From an uncultured beta proteobacterium (GTDB lineage: Bacteria; Pseudomonadota; Gammaproteobacteria; Burkholderiales; Burkholderiaceae_C), in assembly GCA_903840825.1 (NCBI GenBank), contig CAIMHL010000001.1, forward strand, positions 1-7,821: DNA of 7,821 nucleotides, in the 5' to 3' direction. This document shows positions 1 to 6,168 of the stretch, piece after piece. Made by a program: the position numbers and the translations under genes. Position 1 is the stretch's first letter; the number at the start of each line of letters is the position of its first letter. The notes beneath the pieces were generated by a model that worked only from the letters and a program-made list of their open reading frames with translations, made no database searches and was not told the origin of the DNA.

Positions 1-1196
1 GGGATAAGCGAGCGGGCAACGGGTGCAAGCTTAACGCCGCTAATGGCCATGCCAACAAATAGGCAGTAACCAACGGGAGGGGTAGCCATCCCGATAGCCA
101 CGTTGGTAACGATGATGGCGCCAAAGTGGATAGGATCAATACCAAATTGGTTTGCTATGCTGATAAGCATCGGTCCGAGGATCACCATAATCGCAATCTC
201 GTCCATGACGGCAGCTAGCGCAAAGAAACCCAGGTTAAGTGCCGCCAACATGATCCATTTATCATGGATATTGGCACCTAACCAACTGGCCAACTTGGTA
301 GCCAATTGCTCCTGAGCCACCAAAAAACCAAATCCAGTTGAAACAGCAATGATGGCCATCACGATGGCGCTGATGGCCATGGCGCGGCTGACCACCTGTG
401 GGAGTTGTGCAATAGTCAATCTCCTCTCGATCACAACGCCCACGAACAACGCGTACACACAGGCTACGACGGCGGCTTCAGTTGGGGTGAAGGCGCCGCC
501 ATAAATGCCGCCGAGTACGACCACGGGCGCCAACAGCGCCCAAATGCCTTCCTTGAGGGCTGCGAACTTTTCGGTACGGGTGGCTGCTTTCTCAAGTGGT
601 CGCTTATCGCGCAATGCCTCAATAACAACAATCACACAGATGCCAACGGCCATCAGAACGCCGGGCAATACACCCGAGAGGAACAGTTTGGCGATCGATT
701 GCTCGGCAATGACACCCCAAATCACAAAGGCTATGGATGGGGGAATCAAGGGTGCAAGAACGCCCGAGCAAACTACCAATGCAGTGGCATAAGCTTTGCT
801 GTAGCCGCGTTCAGCCATTGCCGGAATCATTACCGCCCCAATGGCGGCCGTGGTTGCAGGTGCTGACCCGCTCACTGCAGCAAAGACCAGCGCCGCGACC
901 ACCACAACGAGCCCCATGCCACCAGGCAGATGCCGTACAAACACATCGGCCACACGGACGAGCCGGTTCGACAAGCCACCGGCGCTCATCAGTTCGCCTG
1001 CCAGCATGAAAAATGGGATAGCCAACAGGCTGAAACTCTGTGTGCCTGCCACCATGGTTTGGGGGAGCAGCATCGGATCAATCCCCGTCAAAGTGATGAC
1101 GGCGACTACGCACAAGGCAATTGCAAATGTAAAGGGCACTCCCAGCGCCACCAGCCCGGCGAAGCCGGCAGTAAGGATCCACGCAATCATTGACAT
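1..1196 (-). CDS. dctM: TRAP transporter large permease, DctM subunit (3' end beyond window)
   Basis: This is the large membrane subunit of a tripartite ATP-independent periplasmic transporter, which moves a substrate (usually an organic acid) inward using an ion gradient. It starts MSMIAWILTAGF and 398 codons are visible. The family is usually about 425-430 residues, so roughly 30 C-terminal residues lie beyond the left edge. Strong family signatures can be read: FFMLAGELM near the start of the core, SGSAPATTAAIG, APLIPPSIAF, GGIYGGAFTPTEAA, and near the end the HFGAIIVTN and IGMATPPVGY segments. The whole chain is hydrophobic with many membrane segments. The start lies 10 bp after the dctQ stop, with a weak GAGAAAG ribosome site; a second ATG two codons on is possible. 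It is the last visible gene of the gntR-hydrolase-dctPQM operon. The family is certain, the substrate is not. Confidence 0.95.
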   Translation of the reverse strand, partial: MSMIAWILTAGFAGLVALGVPFTFAIALCVVAVITLTGIDPMLLPQTMVAGTQSFSLLAIPFFMLAGELMSAGGLSNRLVRVADVFVRHLPGGMGLVVVVAALVFAAVSGSAPATTAAIGAVMIPAMAERGYSKAYATALVVCSGVLAPLIPPSIAFVIWGVIAEQSIAKLFLSGVLPGVLMAVGICVIVVIEALRDKRPLEKAATRTEKFAALKEGIWALLAPVVVLGGIYGGAFTPTEAAVVACVYALFVGVVIERRLTIAQLPQVVSRAMAISAIVMAIIAVSTGFGFLVAQEQLATKLASWLGANIHDKWIMLAALNLGFFALAAVMDEIAIMVILGPMLISIANQFGIDPIHFGAIIVTNVAIGMATPPVGYCLFVGMAISGVKLAPVARSLI

Positions 1197-1206
1197 GATG
1201 TCTTTC

Positions 1207-1695
1207 TCACTGGAATTTCTTTTTTTCAGGGAATGTGCTTGCACCTGACCTCAGGGCAGCTGGACCAATTAGCAGGAATTCAAGTGAGAATAGTGCAATC
1301 AGAGCGCCGCTTACCGGCGCGCATGCGTAGAGGTAGGCTGTTGGATAGCCAATTGCGGCTGACGTGGTTCCGAAAGCGTCCCGAACGTAACTGGTGCCTG
1401 ACCAAGCCAGGAACAGTCCCAGACAAGCAATGGCTAATGCGATCAGCTTTTCAAGACCTGCTTGAACCGATGCTGGAAAGTGATCTGTCAGCAAATCCAT
1501 TCGTACATGTATTTGGTCTCGCACCCCCAGGGCAATGGCCAGTAACATGCTCCAACTAAAGCATGCCAGTGCCAATTCTTCACTCCAACTCAAAGCTTGA
1601 CCGATGAAGAACCGCATAACAATCTGAAGCGACAACGTAACGAGCATGACGATGGCCAGAGCAACGACGGTGCCCCGCACCATCGTTGCTAACAT
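1207..1695 (-). CDS. dctQ: TRAP transporter small permease, DctQ subunit
   Basis: This is the small four-helix membrane subunit of the TRAP transporter, partner of DctM. From the chosen start the protein has 162 residues. Hydrophobic segments lie at about 8-30, 40-58, 80-100 and 118-142. The classic DctQ signature follows the first helix: LSWSEELALACFSW (about 35-48), then GVRDQIHVRMDLL. I chose ATG 1695 because AAAAAGGA stands 6 bp before it. The longer reading from ATG 1725 (172 residues, starting MQMTLQKGFD) has no good ribosome site, though its extra residues are not impossible for the family. The gene sits between dctP and dctM with short gaps, as expected for an operon whose products assemble together. 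It is charged at the C-terminus (PEKKKFQ). Confidence 0.9.
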   Translation of the reverse strand: MLATMVRGTVVALAIVMLVTLSLQIVMRFFIGQALSWSEELALACFSWSMLLAIALGVRDQIHVRMDLLTDHFPASVQAGLEKLIALAIACLGLFLAWSGTSYVRDAFGTTSAAIGYPTAYLYACAPVSGALIALFSLEFLLIGPAALRSGASTFPEKKKFQ

Positions 1696-1701
1696 GTCAA
1701 A

Positions 1702-1709
1702 TCCTTTTT
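1702..1709 (-). promoter_or_regulatory. Shine-Dalgarno deciding the dctQ start
   Basis: On the minus strand this reads AAAAAGGA, followed by a 6-bp spacer and ATG at 1695. It is much stronger than anything in front of the upstream ATG at 1725 and favours the shorter DctQ. Confidence 0.55.
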
Positions 1710-1741
1710 GCAAGGTCATTTGCATGGATAGTTAAATCTGC

Positions 1742-2746
1742 TTACTTCACTGCTGCCAACGCCATGTCCAGCAACTGGCCATTGCCGGCCTGGCGGAATT
1801 TTTCATACACCGGCGCGACACTCTTGCGGAAGGCTGCGACATCACTGACTGCGTTGATTTTCATGCCGTTTTTTTCCAAGGTGGACAGCGTCTTCTTGGC
1901 ATCGGCACCCGCCGCGATTCGTTGCTCTGCAGTAGCGCTCTTAGCGGCTGACATAACTGCCGCTCGTTGCTCGGGCGTAAGTTTGTCAAGCGTGCGTTTG
2001 CTCATTGTCAAACCATTCATCGAATAGGTATGATTTGTGAGCGACAGAAACTTGGTGACCTCGTAGTATTTGTTCGCCTCTATCACGGCCAAGGGAATCT
2101 CCAAACCATCGATGGTCCCCTGCTGAACTGCAGTGAAGGTCTCGCCCCATGCCATGGGAACAGCTGATCCACCCATGTTGTTAAACATGTCAATAAAGAC
2201 TGGATTTTGCATTACGCGGTACTTCACCCCTTGCACGTCGGCAGGTACAGATACAGGACGCTTGTTGTTGATCATGTTGCGAAAGCCGCCTTCCATGTAG
2301 CCCAGCATCACAATGCCCTTCGCGGCCAAGCGCTTGCTGAGTTCGGCACCGAGTGCGCCATCGAGCGCCTTATGTGCCTGTTCCTCGCTGGAATAGAGGA
2401 AGGGAAGATCGTTCACGCTGAAGGCTGGCTCAATCTGAGCAATGACGGCATTGGTGATCACGCCGCCATCGACCGTGCCGAAGCGCATGCCTTCAAGCAT
2501 TTGGCGCTCGTCGCCCAACTGGCGGTTCGGGTACAACTGCACCTCCAGCGTGCCCTTGCTGTCGCGCTCTACAGCGGCCTTGAAGGCACGGGCCCCTATC
2601 GCATACGGGTCCTGCGCACCGTCCGATGTAGTCCAACCGATTTTGATAACTGTCTTTTCTTGCGCTTGTGCAGTGGGCAGGCTCAAGCAAAGGCCGATGG
2701 CAGTGAGCAGACCGGCCATCGTGTTCAAAGTAGTGAGTCGTTTCAT
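1742..2746 (-). CDS. dctP: TRAP transporter substrate-binding protein, DctP family
   Basis: This is the periplasmic binding protein that captures the substrate and delivers it to DctQM. It has 334 residues, normal for the family. The N-terminus is a signal peptide: KR at 2-3, a hydrophobic stretch at about 11-24, and a probable cut after AQA at 28. Family landmarks are LYPNRQLGDERQMLEG (about 71-86), GFRNMIN (154-160), GVKYRVMQNP (173-182) and AVQQGTIDGLEIPLAV (206-221). Arg177 in KYRVMQNP is at the position of the arginine that usually forms a salt bridge to the substrate carboxylate, which suggests an organic acid. In place of the common DGQENP motif it has DGLEIP. CAGGAGACAAC before ATG 2746 is a good ribosome site. 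The gene follows the hydrolase stop by 36 bp and precedes dctQ. The IS element upstream probably cuts it off from the original operon promoter. Confidence 0.95.
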   Translation of the reverse strand: MKRLTTLNTMAGLLTAIGLCLSLPTAQAQEKTVIKIGWTTSDGAQDPYAIGARAFKAAVERDSKGTLEVQLYPNRQLGDERQMLEGMRFGTVDGGVITNAVIAQIEPAFSVNDLPFLYSSEEQAHKALDGALGAELSKRLAAKGIVMLGYMEGGFRNMINNKRPVSVPADVQGVKYRVMQNPVFIDMFNNMGGSAVPMAWGETFTAVQQGTIDGLEIPLAVIEANKYYEVTKFLSLTNHTYSMNGLTMSKRTLDKLTPEQRAAVMSAAKSATAEQRIAAGADAKKTLSTLEKNGMKINAVSDVAAFRKSVAPVYEKFRQAGNGQLLDMALAAVK

Positions 2747-2782
2747 GTTGTCTCCTGTTTTTCTAGCTGGGTTGAAGTGAAA

Positions 2783-3627
2783 TTAGTTGTTCCAATACAG
2801 GCGCGTAGGGTTATCTACGAGAACCTGCTGCAATTGCGCTGGGCTAGAGCAGTCCAGCAATGCATTAATTAAATGCCCATCGTTGGGCATGGGGGCTGCA
2901 ATGGATGGATGCGGCCAGTCACTACCCCAGACCAATTGCCTTGAGTTGGCTTTGAGTAGCGCCTCTGTCAAAGGTCTTACATCGCTAAAACCCTCCCGCT
3001 GTGGTGAAATTCGGTAAGCCCCTGAGAGCTTGACCCAAGCCCTTCCTTCCCGCACTAAGGCGAGTAAGTTACCAAAACCTTTGCTTTTCATAGCCTGGTC
3101 TGCGTTGACATGCCCATAGTGGTCGATCACCAACGGCACGCCTAGGTCAGCCATCTTTACCACCACTTCAGGATCTTTATTGACGTCCATTAGCACTTGC
3201 AAATGCCAGCCAAAGTCTTTGACCTTGGCAATGACTCTTGGCAAATCCTGCATCGCCGCGCCCCCTTCAAAGAGTGCGTTACAGCGTGTTCCGCGAGCAC
3301 CGAGGTCGTGCCAGCGTGAAATGTCGTCAGCAGATGTATCGGGATACACCACGGCAACCCCTCGCATCCACTCGCGGCTATGGCGTCATGTGTCTTCAAA
3401 GCTGCGGTGATCTGGCCCGTACACGCTGGGATGAACCAATACAGCGCGACTCAATCCCAATGTGCGCGCCATCGCCTTGTAGGCTGCGAGCGGTGCAGGT
3501 GTAGGCGTATAGCTGCGCGTCGCTGCAAGTGGGTAGTTGGAAGACGACTCAAAAACATGAAAGTGACAATCGCATGCACCTACAGGCAATGTCATCGCTG
3601 GCGCGGTAACGTCTGCGTTGAAGGGTA
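2783..3627 (-). pseudogene. Amidohydrolase-2 family (COG3618/LigI-like) hydrolase, main fragment, broken by IS21 and a stop
   Basis: This fragment carries nearly all of a TIM-barrel metal hydrolase of the amidohydrolase-2 family, related to 2-pyrone-4,6-dicarboxylate lactonase. Counting from the rebuilt start at 6168, the metal motif D-C-H-F-H is at about 26-30. Further on are PLVIDHYGH, WVKLSGAYR and WGSDWPHP with the late Asp. The rebuilt protein would be about 287 residues, normal for the family. Two lesions are visible. The IS element separates the first eight codons. An in-frame TGA at 3388-3386 follows GPDHRSFEDT. The same frame resumes at RGVAVVYPD after it. Between about 3399 and 3367 the neighbouring frame reads LKTHDAIAASG, which looks like the real family sequence, so two compensating single-base shifts are likely. 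The gene lies within the regulator-hydrolase-TRAP operon; the substrate is probably a lactone or related carboxylate (inference). Confidence 0.85.
3622..3627. repeat. Target site duplication AGGGTA, left copy
   Basis: AGGGTA directly abuts the left end (TGG) of the IS element and is repeated exactly at 6144-6149. An extra A at 3621 makes a 7-bp match possible, but with TG...CA ends the duplication is 6 bp. Confidence 0.9.
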
Positions 3628-3676
3628 TGGTTGACGACAATTACCGTGGCCGGTTGACGACAACTATGTTGGCCGG
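3628..3676 (+). repeat. IS21 left end with two tandem 23-bp repeats
   Basis: After the terminal TGG, repeat L1 is 3631-3653 and repeat L2 is 3654-3676, back to back. Both start TTGACGACAA and end GGCCGG. They align without gaps to the reverse complement of the right end. They are probably the IstA binding sites. Confidence 0.85.
3636..3641 (+). promoter_or_regulatory. -10-like half of the predicted IS21 junction promoter
   Basis: GACAAT matches the -10 consensus at four of six positions and starts 8 bp inside the left end. When the right end is joined to the left end in a tandem or circle with 2-3 junction bases, it falls 17-18 bp after the TTGACA at 6131-6136. This is inferred by analogy with IS21. 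Confidence 0.45.
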
Positions 3677-3719
3677 TTAGAGGCCTAAACCGGGCGGGTC
3701 CGGGAGGCGGGGCTACCGT

Positions 3720-3748
3720 TCTACCTTCGAACATAAATCGAAGGTAGA
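3720..3748 (+). promoter_or_regulatory. Hairpin occluding the istA ribosome site
   Basis: A perfect inverted repeat with 11-bp arms (TCTACCTTCGA at 3720-3730 and TCGAAGGTAGA at 3738-3748) and a 7-nt loop ends 5 bp before the istA ATG. The right arm contains the only purine-rich ribosome site, GAAGG. Folding in long read-through transcripts would hide it. Similar hairpins protect other IS elements from activation by outside transcription. The fold is certain from sequence, the role is inferred. Confidence 0.7.
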
Positions 3749-3753
3749 TCAGC

Positions 3754-5247
3754 ATGCCTGGCAAGAGAATCACGGACCACCAAGTGCTCAAGTACAAACA
3801 ACACCGCAACAAGCTCAGCCAAGTAGCTTCAGCCGCCAAAACCGGAATCAGCGAGAGAAGCGCCCGACGGCTTGAGGACGCACAAAGTCTGCCCTCCCAG
3901 CGACCGGCTCGGAACTGGCGCACCCGAGAGGACCCCTTGAGTGCAGTTTGGGACAGCGAGGTCATCCCTTTGCTGCAAACTGATGCCCGACTCAACGCTG
4001 TCACCCTGCTTGAAGAACTCCAGCGCCGTTATCCTGGTCAGTGGGATACCAACGTGCTGCGCACCTTGCAGCGCCGCATACGCCTGTGGCGGGCCAAGTT
4101 TGGCCTCGAGCGGGAGGTCTACTTTGCACAAGAACATCCACCTGGGCGCCAAGGCATCTCAGACTTTACCGTGGCCAATGAACTCAATGTGGAGATTGCC
4201 GGCGTGGCATTTACTCATCGCCTGTACCAATTTGCACTGGCCTATTCCGGCTGGCGCCACGTCACGGTCATTGACTCCGGCGAAAGCTTCGTGGCCCTGT
4301 CCACTGGGTTGCAGGCTGCACTGTGGGCTTTGGGCGGCGTGCCGGAGGAGCACCGCACCGACAGTTTGTCAGCCGCCTTCAATAATTTGACTGAGCAAGA
4401 GGATTTGACCCGGCGGTATGCAGACCTGTGCAGCCACTACGGATTGCGAGCAACACGCTGCAACCCCGGCCAATCCAACGAGAACGGCTCCATTGAAGCA
4501 CGCAACAACTCTTTGAAGACCGCACTGGACCAAGCCTTGCGCCTGCGCGGCAGTCGCAGTTTTGATGTGCGTGGTGATTACGAAACATTTGTCGCCACCA
4601 TCGTGCAACGCATGAATACGCGAGCCACTAAGCTTTTGATTACCGAACGGGCCATGCTCAAACCCTTGCCAGTGCGCCGGACCGCCGAGTTTGAGGAAAT
4701 TCCTGCACGCGTCAGTAAATATGCCATCTTCACCCTCAAGGGCGTGCTCTACAGCGTACCGAGCCAACTGATTGGTCACCGGTTGATGGTGCGCCAGTAT
4801 GCCCAGCACGTTGAGGGCTGGCTGGGGGGTCTTTGCGTTGTGAGTCTGCCAAGGGCAAGACCTGCGCAGGGGCAGCGCGTGGGTCGCTCCATTGACTACC
4901 GGCATTTGGTGGGGGCTTTGAAACGCAAGCCCGGTGCCTTTGCCCGCTGGGTGCTGCGCGATGCAGCCTTTCCCCGTACCGTGTACCGCCAAACGTGGGA
5001 GCGACTAATCGCCCAAAGGCCTGAACGCGAAGCCTGTAAAACAATAGTGGGCCTGCTGGTCTTGGCTGCCAACGGGCATGAGGCTCAACTTGCCCATGAG
5101 CTCGAGCAGTTGATTGAACTCAACCAATTGCCAGACCTCACCGCTTTAACCGAGCTGCTGGCACCGCCCAAGGGAGATGTGCCGCAGGTGGTGGTGACAC
5201 TGCCAACGCTGGCCGCTTATGACGCGCTGTTGGAGGTGGCCCTATGA
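3754..5247 (+). CDS. istA: IS21-family transposase IstA
   Basis: This is the DDE-type transposase of the IS21 family, 497 residues, full length for the group. It begins MPGKRITDHQVLKYKQ. The region at about 8-45 (LSQVASAAKTGISERSARRLED) reads as a helix-turn-helix that binds the element ends. The catalytic triad can be placed at Asp137 (QGISDFT), Asp203 (EEHRTDSLSAA) and Glu248 (NENGSIEARNNSLK), with normal spacing. The C-terminal half has the beta-rich YSVPSQLIGHRLMVRQY segment typical of the family. The start is ATG 3754, where GAAGG lies inside the upstream hairpin. The stop overlaps the istB start as ATGA, implying translational coupling. No frameshift or missing catalytic residue is seen, so it may be active. 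Confidence 0.96.
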   Translation: MPGKRITDHQVLKYKQHRNKLSQVASAAKTGISERSARRLEDAQSLPSQRPARNWRTREDPLSAVWDSEVIPLLQTDARLNAVTLLEELQRRYPGQWDTNVLRTLQRRIRLWRAKFGLEREVYFAQEHPPGRQGISDFTVANELNVEIAGVAFTHRLYQFALAYSGWRHVTVIDSGESFVALSTGLQAALWALGGVPEEHRTDSLSAAFNNLTEQEDLTRRYADLCSHYGLRATRCNPGQSNENGSIEARNNSLKTALDQALRLRGSRSFDVRGDYETFVATIVQRMNTRATKLLITERAMLKPLPVRRTAEFEEIPARVSKYAIFTLKGVLYSVPSQLIGHRLMVRQYAQHVEGWLGGLCVVSLPRARPAQGQRVGRSIDYRHLVGALKRKPGAFARWVLRDAAFPRTVYRQTWERLIAQRPEREACKTIVGLLVLAANGHEAQLAHELEQLIELNQLPDLTALTELLAPPKGDVPQVVVTLPTLAAYDALLEVAL

Positions 5248-6068
5248 GCAAGGTGTCAATTACAAACTCAGCAACGACAACGACCGTCACCGCCACTTCG
5301 GCGCGCCTTGGGGTGATGCTCACGGACTTGCGCCTGCCCACCATCAAACGCTTGGCCGGTGACCTGTGTGCACAGTCCGATCATGAGGGCTGGCCTGCGC
5401 ACCGGTTGCTGGAGGCTTTGCTGGAGCATGAAATCAATGAACGCGAGGTTCGTCGTATTGACCGACACCGCAATGAATCGGGCTTAAGTCTGGCCAAGCG
5501 ACTCTCCAGCTTTGACTTCTCAGCCGTACCCAGCGTGTCCAAGGCACAGGTGATGGCTTTGGCGCAGGGTACCGAGTGGATTGAGCGGGGTGCCAACGTC
5601 TTGTTGTTCGGGCCGCCGGGGGTGGGTAAAAGTCATTTGGTCAGCGCCTTGGGGCATGCCTTGATAGACGCTGGACGGCGGGTTCTCTTCACCCGTTGTT
5701 CTGACTTGGTGCAACGTCTGCAAGCGGCACGGCGTGATTTACGGCTGCCTCAGGAGTTGGCCAAGCTGGACCGGTTTGACTTGCTGATTCTCGATGACCT
5801 CAGCTACGTGCGTCGTGACCAGGCTGAAACTTCTGTATTGTTTGAATTGATATCGGAGCGCTATGAGCGAAAGAGTTTGGCAATTACAGCCAATACGCCG
5901 TTCTCACAGTGGGGCGAAGTATTTGTGGAGCCTGCGATGACGCTGGCTGCTGTTGACCGCTTGGTGCATCACTCAACAATTTTGGAGATGAATGTGGAGA
6001 GTTACCGCCGCCGTGCTGCTCAGGAGGGTAAGACCACTCCTGCAAGAAAGGCAAGTTCATCAACATAA
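5244..6068 (+). CDS. istB: IS21-family transposition helper ATPase IstB
   Basis: This is the AAA+ ATPase that assists IstA, related to the DnaC helicase loader. It has 274 residues. An N-terminal helical part (LGVMLTDLRLPTIKRLAGDL, about 22-41, onward) is followed by the ATPase core, with Walker A FGPPGVGKSHL (G123 to S130) and Walker B FDLLILDDLSYV (about 178-189). A sensor-type segment SLAITANTPFSQW and the final DRLVHHSTILEMNVESYRRR are characteristic of IstB. ATG 5244 overlaps the istA stop by 4 bp (ATGA), and GGAGGTG stands about 7 bp upstream, so coupled translation is likely. It is intact. About 26 AT-rich bases separate its stop from the inner right-end repeat. Confidence 0.97.
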   Translation: MSKVSITNSATTTTVTATSARLGVMLTDLRLPTIKRLAGDLCAQSDHEGWPAHRLLEALLEHEINEREVRRIDRHRNESGLSLAKRLSSFDFSAVPSVSKAQVMALAQGTEWIERGANVLLFGPPGVGKSHLVSALGHALIDAGRRVLFTRCSDLVQRLQAARRDLRLPQELAKLDRFDLLILDDLSYVRRDQAETSVLFELISERYERKSLAITANTPFSQWGEVFVEPAMTLAAVDRLVHHSTILEMNVESYRRRAAQEGKTTPARKASSST

Positions 6069-6094
6069 ATAATTAAATTCATTCCCCGCTTCCA

Positions 6095-6143
6095 CCGGCC
6101 AGGATAGTTGTCGCCGAGCGGTCAGGATAGTTGACATCGACCA
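6095..6143 (-). repeat. IS21 right end with two tandem 23-bp repeats
   Basis: Repeat R2 is 6095-6117 and repeat R1 is 6118-6140, back to back, followed by the terminal CCA. Read outward-in on the minus strand they match the left end without gaps, sharing the CAACTATCCTG-type core. R1 is the more divergent copy and contains TTGACA. Confidence 0.85.
6131..6136 (+). promoter_or_regulatory. Outward-facing -35 box (TTGACA) in IS21 right end
   Basis: A perfect TTGACA points out of the element 7 bp from its end. In the present insertion nothing resembling a -10 lies 17 bp on (sequence GGCGGG), so it is probably silent here. In a tandem or circle junction it would pair with GACAAT of the left end and drive istAB. 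Confidence 0.5.
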
Positions 6144-6149
6144 AGGGTA
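6144..6149. repeat. Target site duplication AGGGTA, right copy
   Basis: This is identical to 3622-3627 and directly follows the terminal CCA of the element. Confidence 0.9.
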
Positions 6150-6168
6150 AGTAGGCGGGTTGTGGCAT
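6144..6168 (-). pseudogene. Severed 5' end of the amidohydrolase gene
   Basis: This holds the original start and first eight codons (MPQPAYLP) of the interrupted hydrolase. The ATG at 6168-6166 overlaps the gntR stop as TAATG. AAGGAAG at 6180-6174 is a strong ribosome site inside the last gntR codons. Joining this piece to 3627 and dropping one AGGGTA gives LPFNADVTAP in frame. In the present sequence, reading runs on into the IS end and stops at 6079, giving a 29-residue peptide. Confidence 0.85.

Larger units (their letters stand above)
3628..6143 (+). mobile_element. Complete IS21-family insertion sequence, 2516 bp
   Basis: The element begins TGGTTGACGACAA and ends in the matching CATCGACCA. 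It is flanked by 6-bp AGGGTA duplications and carries istA and istB as an overlapping pair in the plus direction. Each end holds two contiguous 23-bp repeats, the usual layout of IS21 transposase binding sites. IS21 elements move by a transposase (IstA) helped by an AAA+ ATPase (IstB). Both genes are full length, so the copy looks intact and possibly active. It is inserted antiparallel to the host operon, between codons 8 and 9 of the amidohydrolase gene. Precise removal restores that frame. The exact named IS cannot be given without a database search. Confidence 0.95.

Noticed and set aside
2207..2872. Plus-strand 221-codon frame opposite dctP
   Set aside because: It lies antisense to a clear DctP gene with signal peptide and conserved motifs. 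It is a shadow of that coding pattern.
3386..3388. In-frame TGA in the hydrolase as a selenocysteine or recoding site
   Set aside because: No Cys or Sec position is expected there in the family, the surrounding residues lose similarity, and the adjacent frame restores it. Frameshift damage or sequencing error is the simpler reading.
4369..4992. Minus-strand 207-codon frame inside istA
   Set aside because: It is antisense to the catalytic part of a complete IstA and shows no domain of its own.
3628..6143. A new defence or phage-type system formed by the ATPase and integrase-like pair
   Set aside because: The pair has DDE and Walker motifs, ATGA overlap, terminal repeats and target duplication typical of IS21. 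No cargo gene or CRISPR array is present.
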